Below, one piece after another: positions 1 to 5,323 of a DNA stretch of 7,874 bases. The DNA comes from Candidatus Rokuibacteriota bacterium (lineage in GTDB: Bacteria; Methylomirabilota; Methylomirabilia; Rokubacteriales; JACOUJ01): contig JACOUJ010000015.1 of NCBI GenBank assembly GCA_016177865.1, positions 1-7,874 on the forward strand. Reading direction: 5' to 3'. The position numbers and the translations under genes are program-made. How positions within the stretch are numbered: position 1 is the stretch's first letter; each line of letters opens with the position of its first letter. Under the pieces are notes generated by a model. The model ran no database searches. It worked only from the letters and a program-made list of their open reading frames with translations, and was not told the DNA's origin.

Positions 1-1
1 C

Positions 2-664
2 CTTCCCGCCCTCATCGAGGCCGCCGAGGCGCGAGGGTACGAGTACATCATCGTCTCGGATCACTCCCGATCTTCCCCCGTCGCGCGGGGACTCACCCCC
101 GAGCAGTTGAGAGAGCAGATCAGAGAGATCCGGAAGCTTCAGAAGAAGCATCGCATCCGCATTCTTGCGGGGAGCGAGTGCGATATCCTGGCCGAGGGCG
201 GGCTGGATTTCCCCGACGATCTTCTCAATGAGCTGGACGTGGTCCTGGCCGCCGTCCACTCCCGCTTCAAGCAGGGGCGGCAGGAGATGACCGCCAGGAT
301 CTGCCGGGCCCTCGAGCACCCCGAGGTCAACATTCTGGCCCACCCGACGGGGCGCCTCCTCGGCGAGCGCGATGCCTACGATGTGGACCTGGAACAGGTC
401 TTTGCCATCGCCAAGCAGCATGGCAAGGCGGTGGAGATCAACGCCTCGCCCTACCGGCTCGACCTCAACGACGCCCACGCGCGCCGGGCCCGCGATCTCG
501 GCTGCCGCCTCTCAGTGAACACGGACACCCACTATCTGGCCAACCTTGAGAACATGGCCTTCGGCGTGGCCACGGCTCGTCGCGCCTGGGTCGGCCCTGA
601 CCATGTCATCAATACGATGCCCTTAGAAAAGCTCCTGGCATTCACCCGAACGGAGCGCCGGTAA
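2..664 (+). CDS. polX: PolX-type DNA polymerase, C-terminal PHP domain (5' partial)
   Basis: The left edge cuts this gene, leaving about 220 codons up to the TAA at 662-664. The protein is the PHP (polymerase and histidinol phosphatase) metal-dependent domain that forms the C-terminus of bacterial family X DNA polymerases, where it gives 3'-5' exonuclease and AP-endonuclease/3'-phosphatase activity in base-excision repair. Visible metal-site motifs are, in order: SDHS (56-67), followed by a PolX-like VARGLTPEQL stretch; GSECDIL; AAVHSRF; LAHPTGRLL; the EINASP strand; and NTDTH near the end. All acidic and histidine ligands in this part are present. The polymerase half and the first PHP motif (HxH) lie outside the window. 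A stand-alone PHP phosphatase is the alternative, but the sequence after SDHS is characteristic of PolX. Downstream, the FKBP gene begins after 45 bp on the same strand and could be co-transcribed. Confidence 0.85.
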   Translation, partial: LPALIEAAEARGYEYIIVSDHSRSSPVARGLTPEQLREQIREIRKLQKKHRIRILAGSECDILAEGGLDFPDDLLNELDVVLAAVHSRFKQGRQEMTARICRALEHPEVNILAHPTGRLLGERDAYDVDLEQVFAIAKQHGKAVEINASPYRLDLNDAHARRARDLGCRLSVNTDTHYLANLENMAFGVATARRAWVGPDHVINTMPLEKLLAFTRTERR

Positions 665-709
665 GATTTTTTCGTTGCCCGTGTGAGGTCTGGGGGGTAA
701 GATGGGCTC

Positions 710-1240
710 GTGTGCCCAAGCCGATCTCTGATCTCGCCGCTGCTCTCCTCGGTCCTTCTCTTCGCTTTGCAGGCCTCCGCCCAGACCCAGCCGGACGCCA
801 AAACTTCTCCGATCGAGGAGGGGTCCGTCGTCCGCCTGGAGTACACCCTCACAGATGACGGCGGGAAGGTCATCGATTCAAACAAAGGCAAGGATCCCCT
901 CGTCTTCACGCAGGGGCGCGGCCAGATCATCCGAGGGCTGGAGAAGGCGCTTCTCGGAATGCACGAGGGGGAAACCAAGCACGTGACGGTCCTGCCCGAG
1001 GAAGCCTATGGGATTCAGGATCCCAAGGCCGTGCTTGAGCTGCCCAAGGACCGCGTGCCGCCAGATGTGAGGGTGGGGACGTGGCTCAGGGGACGGAATC
1101 AGAACGGTCAGCACATCCAGGCGTTGGTGAAAGAGATCAAGGAGAACATCGTCGTCCTTGACCTCAACCATCCCCTAGCCGGCAAGACCCTCATCTTCGA
1201 CGTCAAGGTTTTGTCCGTCACCCCTGCCAAGACCGACTAG
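710..1240 (+). CDS. Exported SlyD-like FKBP-type peptidyl-prolyl cis-trans isomerase
   Basis: Catalyses cis-trans isomerisation of Xaa-Pro bonds and probably acts as a folding chaperone outside the cytoplasm. Residues 1-24 look like a Sec signal peptide: a short basic start, a hydrophobic run (about 7-20) and an ASA-Q cleavage site after residue 24. There is no lipobox cysteine. The FKBP domain covers about residues 38-172, with VRLEYTL, a DSN-containing turn, a QIIRGLEKALLGM helix, GETKHV, and the insert-in-flap region EAYGIQDP. The C-terminal NHPLAGKTLIFDVKV block is typical of the SlyD branch. The His/Cys-rich metal-binding tail of cytosolic SlyD is absent. GTG at 710 is the first possible start, because an in-frame TAA lies at 698-700. 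A G6 run at 692-697 may serve as the ribosome-binding site, with long spacing. An ATG at 702 is out of frame and stops quickly. Length 176 aa is normal for a secreted FKBP. Confidence 0.88.
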   Translation: MCPSRSLISPLLSSVLLFALQASAQTQPDAKTSPIEEGSVVRLEYTLTDDGGKVIDSNKGKDPLVFTQGRGQIIRGLEKALLGMHEGETKHVTVLPEEAYGIQDPKAVLELPKDRVPPDVRVGTWLRGRNQNGQHIQALVKEIKENIVVLDLNHPLAGKTLIFDVKVLSVTPAKTD

Positions 1241-1274
1241 CCCGCCCCAGCTACGTTCGCCTGGTCCTTTTTTT
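1231..1274 (+). terminator. Weak candidate terminator after the FKBP gene
   Basis: A T7 run (1268-1274) lies 27 bp after the FKBP stop. In front of it a small stem can form from CCAG (1247-1250) and CTGG (1261-1264), with an alternative pairing of GACC (1231-1234) and GGTC (1263-1266). The stem is short, so this is a weak intrinsic terminator at best. Its position between two same-strand genes, just ahead of a good -10 box, supports a transcription boundary here. Confidence 0.3.
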
Positions 1275-1275
1275 A

Positions 1276-1305
1276 AGACCCCCCCGTCGGGGCTTGCTCT
1301 ATAAT
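1276..1305 (+). promoter_or_regulatory. Sigma70-like promoter of the single-domain response regulator
   Basis: A perfect TATAAT lies at 1300-1305, which is striking in this GC-rich sequence. The best -35 match at suitable spacing (18 bp) is AAGACC at 1276-1281, only 3 of 6 to consensus, so the promoter may be weak or activator-dependent. Transcription would begin near 1312, leaving a leader of about 17 nt to the ATG at 1329 or about 44 nt to the alternative ATG at 1356. Confidence 0.45.
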
Positions 1306-1328
1306 CTTCCCCGGGGGCCCTTCGCAGG

Positions 1329-1721
1329 ATGTCCGATCCACCCATTCGAGGCAAGATGATCCTGGTAGTGGAGGATGAGCCCGAAGTCGCCAGCATCCTC
1401 GTGGACTTGCTCGTCCTCGATGGCCATCGGGTGGAGACGGTGGCCAACGGGGCCCTCGCCCTGGAGCGGCTTCGGGAACGAGCCTACGACGTAATCCTGA
1501 GTGACATCAGGATGCCGAAGTTGGATGGACCCGGCCTCTATCGCGAGGCGGTCCGCCGCCGCCCGGAGCTCAGCCGGCGTTTCGTCTTCATTTCTGGATC
1601 TACACTCGACCTGAAGACCAAGAATTTCCTCGAGGCGACCGGGGCGCCCAGCCTGGGCAAGCCGTTTGATGTGATCGAAGTTCGACGGATCGTTCAGCGA
1701 ATCCTGGCCACCCCAGCCTAG
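1329..1721 (+). CDS. Single-domain (CheY-like) response regulator
   Basis: A 130-aa protein made only of a receiver domain, with no output domain. It should accept phosphate from a histidine kinase and act through protein contacts or as a phosphorelay intermediate. The acidic pocket is E15-D16, the phospho-acceptor is D59 in the ILSDIRMP motif, the Ser/Thr switch position is S89 in FISGS, and the conserved lysine is K111 in GKPF, so the site looks functional. Start choice is uncertain. The ATG at 1329 has no usable Shine-Dalgarno, since AGG directly abuts it. The ATG at 1356 has GAGG four bases upstream and would give a protein beginning MILVVEDEPEV, a common receiver start; it may be the true start. 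The gene ends 3 bp from the convergent epimerase gene. No kinase lies next to it on the + strand, so it is an orphan that may be served by the minus-strand kinases (inference). Confidence 0.85.
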   Translation: MSDPPIRGKMILVVEDEPEVASILVDLLVLDGHRVETVANGALALERLRERAYDVILSDIRMPKLDGPGLYREAVRRRPELSRRFVFISGSTLDLKTKNFLEATGAPSLGKPFDVIEVRRIVQRILATPA

Positions 1722-1724
1722 CAG

Positions 1725-2603
1725 CTACTCCCCCGGGATCGGTTCTCGCCGCTCGATGGCGGCGATCAGGTCCGGAGAAATGGTCCCCACGGAGACCTCT
1801 TCGACAGGCCCTTCGAGACGAATGCTCCAATCCACACGGATTTCAACGCCAAGCTCTCCGCCGGGCATCGTAATGGTCATCCGCCGGTCCGTGAGACCGC
1901 TACGAACGGCCGCCGCCCCCACGGCGCACGAGCTCGACCCCGAGGCCAGCGTATAGCCTGCCCCTCGCTCCCAGATGAGGATCGCGACTCGGTCTCGAGC
2001 CTCCACCTTGGCGAACTGGACGTTAATCCGGTTGGGGAAGCTGGGATGCCGTTCGATCTGAGGGCCGAGTCGTCGGACCTCGGATTCGTCGAGCTTGGGG
2101 ACGAAGACCACGCAGTGGGGGTTTCCGACCGAGACAGCGGTGACGGTCACGAAGGTGTCGCCTAACTGAAGGGGGACGGCGACGACGTCGCGGTCCGGGC
2201 CGTGCATCGGAATCTCCGGGGCCCGAAATGTCGCCTGCCCCATCTCGACAGTGACGCGACGAACTCGCCCCCCCTCCACTTGAAGCTCGGTCTCAACAAT
2301 TCCTCCCAATGTATCTATCTTAAAGGACTTTCCATTGGTGAATCCGTGCTCGTAAAGATACTTGGCAAAGATCCGGAGCCCGTTGCCGGATTTTTCGGCT
2401 TCGCTCCCGTCGGGGTTGAAGATTCGCAGGCCAAATTCCGCCTTGCTTGAGGGGACGAGAACCAGAATCCCATCGGATCCGATCCCCCAATTTCGGTGGC
2501 AGAGACGGCGGACGGCTCCGGGGGAGAGATCGAAGCTGAGGTCGGCGTGGTTCACGACCAGGTAGTCGTTGCCGAGCCCGTGCCCCTTGACGAAGCGGTT
2601 CAT
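1725..2603 (-). CDS. dapF: Diaminopimelate epimerase family protein with Ser in place of both catalytic Cys
   Basis: A 292-aa member of the DapF family. Classical members interconvert LL- and meso-diaminopimelate in lysine and peptidoglycan synthesis by a two-cysteine, cofactor-free mechanism. Two-lobe features are clear: KGHGLGNDY (6-14), GIGSDGIL (40-47), FNPDGSEAEKSGNGLRIF (62-79), SVGNPHCVVF (158-167), INVQF (193-197), and WERGAGYTLASGSSSCA (211-227). Substrate-binding residues such as N12, N63, N161, N194, E212 and R213 are kept. The two catalytic cysteines, normally CGNG and ACGTG/ACGSG, are replaced by S72 (TCC) and S221 (TCG). C226 aligns with the non-catalytic second Cys of the motif. 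The frame is intact with no sign of decay. It may be a divergent DapF or an epimerase or isomerase with another substrate; I use dapF as a family label. The start is supported by the usual distance to HGLGND, though no good Shine-Dalgarno is seen. Confidence 0.8.
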   Translation of the reverse strand: MNRFVKGHGLGNDYLVVNHADLSFDLSPGAVRRLCHRNWGIGSDGILVLVPSSKAEFGLRIFNPDGSEAEKSGNGLRIFAKYLYEHGFTNGKSFKIDTLGGIVETELQVEGGRVRRVTVEMGQATFRAPEIPMHGPDRDVVAVPLQLGDTFVTVTAVSVGNPHCVVFVPKLDESEVRRLGPQIERHPSFPNRINVQFAKVEARDRVAILIWERGAGYTLASGSSSCAVGAAAVRSGLTDRRMTITMPGGELGVEIRVDWSIRLEGPVEEVSVGTISPDLIAAIERREPIPGE

Positions 2604-2673
2604 TGCTTGACCAAATCGCTCGGCACCCTGAACTGACCTGCTGACGCCCCCGACGACTGAGCTCTTTGTTCGA

Positions 2674-2692
2674 GCGCGGGCTTTGCCCGCGC
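2674..2692. repeat. Perfect GC hairpin, 8-bp stem with 3-nt loop
   Basis: GCGCGGGC (2674-2681) and GCCCGCGC (2685-2692) are exact inverted copies around a TTT loop. No T run follows on either strand, so it is not a standard intrinsic terminator. It lies 18 bp from a second hairpin, which suggests that the two belong to one compound intergenic repeat. Confidence 0.75.
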
Positions 2693-2708
2693 AAGGTCAG
2701 GGGGAGGT

Positions 2709-2735
2709 TCGGAAGGGGGACGTGTCCCCCTCCGA
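2709..2735. repeat. Bulged hairpin immediately downstream of citrate synthase
   Basis: TCGGA-A-GGGGGA (2709-2720) pairs with TCCCCCTCCGA (2725-2735) around a CGTG loop, giving 11 base pairs with one bulged A. On the minus strand it lies 23 bp past the citrate synthase stop. It could act as an mRNA 3'-end stabiliser or a factor-dependent terminator site. The GGGAC/GTCCC-type arms, with GGGACGGCACC reaching to the stop codon, resemble REP-like elements moved by Y1 (RAYT) transposases; this last point is inference. Confidence 0.65.
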
Positions 2736-2758
2736 GACGAAGTCAATTGGGACGGCAC

Positions 2759-3895
2759 CTACTTGCGTTCGTCGATGGAGACATATCTCAGGCGGGTCGG
2801 GCCCAGGTAGTCCGCCCGTGGCCGAATGAGTCGGTTGTCCGCGTGTTGCTCCAGAACGTGGGCCGTCCAGCCGGAGATACGGGAGACGGCGAAGATCGGG
2901 ACGTACAGGTCCGGCGGGATCCCCATCGCGTAGTAGCACGTGCCGGAGTAGAGGTCCACATTCGGGTAGAGCCCCTTTTCCTCGCGGACCACCCGCTCGA
3001 TCGTCCGAAGGATCTCGTACCACTTGAGATTGCCCGCCTGGCGGCCGAGCGCCTCTGCCATCCGCCTGAGGTGGGCGGCTCGCGGGTCCTCCGTCTTGTA
3101 GACCCGGTGGCCAAAACCCATGATCCGCCGCTTCTGGGCAAGCGCATTCTTGATCCACACTTCCGCCCGCTCTGGCTCACCGATCTCCTGGAGCGTGCGG
3201 ACCACCGCCTCGTTGGCCCCACCGTGGAGCGGTCCCTTCAGGGTGCCGACCGCGGAGGTGATGGCGGAGTGAAGGTCTGAGAGGGTGGAGGCCGTGACCC
3301 TCGCCGAGAAGGTGGACGCGTTCAGCTCGTGATCGGCATGGAGGACGAGCGCGATGTCGAAGGTCTTGCTCCAGAGCGGATCAGGTTTCTTACCGTGGAG
3401 CATATAGAGGAAGTTGGCGGCAGCGGAGAGCCTGGCATTCGGGGCCACCGGCGTCTTGCCGGCTCGGATCCGCGCCCAGGCCGCGACGATCGTGGCGAGC
3501 TGGCCGGTGAGGCGCATTGCCTTTCGGACCGAGGCCTCCGGCGAATTATTCTCGGCGTCCGAATCATAGAGGGCGAGGGCCGAGACGGTCGTTCGGAGGA
3601 CCTCGGTCGGGGTCGCCTTGTGAGGAAAGCCCTTGAGGAGGGCGAGGACCTTGCCGGGAAGCTTGCGGCTCGCGGCCAAGGCCCGCTCATGCTCGGCGAG
3701 CTCCTTCTTGCCGGGAAGCCGACCATGCCAGAGGAGAAACACCACCTCTTCAAAGGTAGAGTGTTCCACCAGATCGTTGATATCGTATCCCCGATAAAGG
3801 AGGCGGCCTTCCCGCCCGTCAATAAAGCAGATCGAGGAGGAACCGACAACCACACCTTCGAGGCCGGCCGCGGAAGGGGAGGTAGGTGCGGGCAT
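2759..3895 (-). CDS. gltA: Citrate synthase (short, citrate/2-methylcitrate synthase type)
   Basis: Condenses acetyl-CoA (or, in methylcitrate synthases, propionyl-CoA) with oxaloacetate in the cytoplasm; it is the entry step of the TCA cycle. At 378 aa it belongs to the short form common in Gram-positives, archaea and many environmental bacteria, not the ~430-aa NADH-regulated enterobacterial form. Motifs: GRLLYRGYDINDL (30-42), LHADHELNAS (185-194), GPLHGGANE (221-229) with catalytic H224, GFGHRVYK (260-267) with H263, NVDLYSG (312-318) with D314, and the C-terminal arginine-rich NRLIRPRADY (354-363). All three catalytic residues are present. Sequence alone does not decide between citrate and methylcitrate synthase; no prp genes are nearby, so citrate synthase is preferred. 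The ATG at 3895 has GGAGA seven bases upstream. The gene follows the NtrC-type regulator by 75 bp on the same strand. Confidence 0.93.
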   Translation of the reverse strand: MPAPTSPSAAGLEGVVVGSSSICFIDGREGRLLYRGYDINDLVEHSTFEEVVFLLWHGRLPGKKELAEHERALAASRKLPGKVLALLKGFPHKATPTEVLRTTVSALALYDSDAENNSPEASVRKAMRLTGQLATIVAAWARIRAGKTPVAPNARLSAAANFLYMLHGKKPDPLWSKTFDIALVLHADHELNASTFSARVTASTLSDLHSAITSAVGTLKGPLHGGANEAVVRTLQEIGEPERAEVWIKNALAQKRRIMGFGHRVYKTEDPRAAHLRRMAEALGRQAGNLKWYEILRTIERVVREEKGLYPNVDLYSGTCYYAMGIPPDLYVPIFAVSRISGWTAHVLEQHADNRLIRPRADYLGPTRLRYVSIDERK

Positions 3896-3902
3896 GGGGC
3901 TG

Positions 3903-3907
3903 TCTCC
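3903..3907 (-). promoter_or_regulatory. Ribosome-binding site of citrate synthase
   Basis: GGAGA on the minus strand lies 7 nt before the ATG at 3893-3895. It supports that start over internal candidates. Confidence 0.6.
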
Positions 3908-3918
3908 GGGGTCTTTGT

Positions 3919-3924
3919 ATCATA
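3919..3924 (-). promoter_or_regulatory. Possible -10 box for citrate synthase
   Basis: TATGAT (5 of 6 to TATAAT) is read on the minus strand in the 75-bp gap, placing a start site near 3912 and a leader of about 17 nt. No good -35 hexamer sits 16-18 bp upstream; that space is filled by the GCCGGC repeats. The promoter could be activator-dependent or not real. Confidence 0.3.
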
Positions 3925-3948
3925 AGCCGGCCACGCATTCAAGCCGGC
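3924..3948. repeat. Paired AAGCCGGC copies upstream of citrate synthase
   Basis: AAGCCGGC occurs at 3924-3931 and again at 3941-3948, with a 17-bp period. Because GCCGGC is its own reverse complement, the same pair can also form a 6-bp stem with an 11-nt loop. It sits between the stop of the sigma54 regulator and the citrate synthase start, directly upstream of TATGAT. It could be an operator on one DNA face or a weak 3'-end hairpin for the regulator mRNA. Confidence 0.4.
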
Positions 3949-3970
3949 GAAGGCAACTCGTGAACGCGGG

Positions 3971-5323
3971 TCAGGAACCTTGTGGTGGAGGCTTAACCGG
4001 GATCCCGTGACGCCGCATCTTGGAATAGAGCGTCGGCCGGTGGAGCCCCAGGCGTTGGGCCGCGGCCTGCTTGTTCCACTTGGTCGCCTCGAGGGCCTGA
4101 AGGATGGCCACCCGCTCTATCTCGTCGAGACTCCCGGCAGGAAGCTCTCGAGACGCCCCGTAGCTCTCGCCGCTCCCGCGAACGACGGCCTCGGGGAGAT
4201 CCGCAATCCCGATCTCTTTCCCCCGGGCGACCAGGATCGCCCGCTCGATCGCATTCTCCAGCTCGCGGACGTTCCCCGGCCAGGCATAGGTCTGAAGGGT
4301 TCTGAGCGCTTCGGGGGCGAGCCCCTTCGGCTCTTTCCGATACTTCTCCAGGAAGCGATCGAGGAAGGCATGGGCCAGGAGCGGAATGTCGTCGCGCCGC
4401 TCACGAAGGGGGGGGATGCGCAGGGTCACGGTGCTGATGCGATAGTAGAGATCCTCGCGGAGCAGCCCGTCCTTCAGGGCGGTCTCCACCTCCCGATTCG
4501 TCGAGGAGATGAGCCGAAAATCCACCGGCACCGCCTTCGTGCTCCCCAGCCGTCGGGATTCCCGCTCCTCGAGCACGCGGAGGAGTTTGGCCTGAAGCGG
4601 GGCCGGCATCTCGGCGATTTCGTCAAGCAGGAGCGAGCCGGTGTGCGCCTCTTCGAAGAGGCCGGGCTTGTCACCGGTGGCGCCGGTGAACGCCCCCTTG
4701 GCGTAGCCAAACAGCTCCGACTCCATCAGATCCTTGGGGAGGGCGGCGCAGTTGATCTTGATAAAGGGTCCCTGACTCCGGGCGCCCTCCGCGTGGATCG
4801 CATTCGCCACCAGTTCCTTGCCGGTTCCGGATTCTCCGACGATGAGGACGTTGGCATCCGATTTTGTGACCATGTCCATCAACTCGAAGACTGCCTTGAT
4901 CGGAGAAGAGCTCCCGATGACCTTTGCGCGCCCTCGGTGGGTCAATTTCAAGAGCGTCTTGCGCTCCAGCGCTCGCGCAATGATCACCGTGAACTCTTCG
5001 GGGGTGAAGGGCTTTTCGACGAAATAAAAGGCTCCCTGCTTTGTCGCCTCGACAGCCGCCGGGATGGACCCGTGGGCCGTCACGACCACCACCTCCAGTC
5101 CGGCGTGCTTCTCCTTGAGGCGCTTTAAGAGTTCAATGCCATCCAGGTCAGGGAGGACCAGATCCACGATGGCCAGGTCGTAGTGGTCCCGGTCCACCTC
5201 CTGGAGCGCCCGGTTGGCCGAGCCCGCGGTCTTGACGTGGTAGCCTTCGGACTGGAGGATCGTCCGGAGGGCCTCCGTGATGCTCTCCTCGTCGTCAATC
5301 ACGAGGACGCGTCCTTTAGCCAT
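3971..5323 (-). CDS. NtrC-family sigma54-dependent response regulator
   Basis: A 450-aa activator of RNA polymerase-sigma54. The receiver domain (about 4-118) has the pocket D10-D11-E12, phospho-acceptor D54 in AIVDLVLPD, switch T82 and K104. The central AAA+ domain (about 135-365) shows Walker A GESGTGKE (163-170), the sigma54-contacting loop GAFTGA (210-215), Walker B LLLDEI (231-236), the arginine-finger region LREDLYYRI (288-296) and sensor II WPGNVRELENAIER (348-361). A Fis-type helix-turn-helix lies at about 402-440. All parts needed for phosphorylation, ATP hydrolysis, sigma54 contact and DNA binding are intact. Its ATG lies inside the end of the upstream REC-GAF-kinase gene (8-bp overlap), with AAGGAG four bases before it, so the two are translationally coupled and are very likely cognate partners. 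Its place after a kinase and a lipoprotein resembles QseF/GlrR. Target promoters are not evident here. Confidence 0.95.
   Translation of the reverse strand: MAKGRVLVIDDEESITEALRTILQSEGYHVKTAGSANRALQEVDRDHYDLAIVDLVLPDLDGIELLKRLKEKHAGLEVVVVTAHGSIPAAVEATKQGAFYFVEKPFTPEEFTVIIARALERKTLLKLTHRGRAKVIGSSSPIKAVFELMDMVTKSDANVLIVGESGTGKELVANAIHAEGARSQGPFIKINCAALPKDLMESELFGYAKGAFTGATGDKPGLFEEAHTGSLLLDEIAEMPAPLQAKLLRVLEERESRRLGSTKAVPVDFRLISSTNREVETALKDGLLREDLYYRISTVTLRIPPLRERRDDIPLLAHAFLDRFLEKYRKEPKGLAPEALRTLQTYAWPGNVRELENAIERAILVARGKEIGIADLPEAVVRGSGESYGASRELPAGSLDEIERVAILQALEATKWNKQAAAQRLGLHRPTLYSKMRRHGIPVKPPPQGS

Larger units (their letters stand above)
2604..2758. other. Non-coding gap between citrate synthase and the epimerase gene
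   Basis: These 155 bp hold two strong hairpins (listed separately), and I find no convincing gene in them. The reverse complement just before the epimerase ATG lacks a clear -10/-35 pair and a Shine-Dalgarno. The epimerase may depend on read-through from citrate synthase, or on a promoter I cannot recognise. Confidence 0.6.

Noticed and set aside
665..709. Intrinsic terminator after the PolX gene (T6 run just after the stop)
   Set aside because: Only a 3-bp stem can form in front of the T run; too weak to call.
1725..2603. Epimerase as a pseudogene because of its missing catalytic cysteines
   Set aside because: The full-length frame is intact, all other motifs are conserved, and both substitutions are to serine, which suggests selection rather than decay.
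2697..3158. Minus-strand open frame spanning the 3' end of citrate synthase and the hairpin region
   Set aside because: It overlaps citrate synthase in another frame, has Pro/Arg/Gly-rich shadow composition, and runs through the palindromes.
3896..3970. A sigma54 (-24/-12) promoter upstream of citrate synthase, given the adjacent NtrC-type gene
   Set aside because: I looked for the GG-N10-GC core. TGGCCGGCTTATGAT has the GG but no GC at the right distance, so there is no support for direct sigma54 control.
3980..5128. A 382-codon open frame on the + strand
   Set aside because: Antisense to the NtrC-type regulator; no family motif, and the composition is that of a mirror frame.
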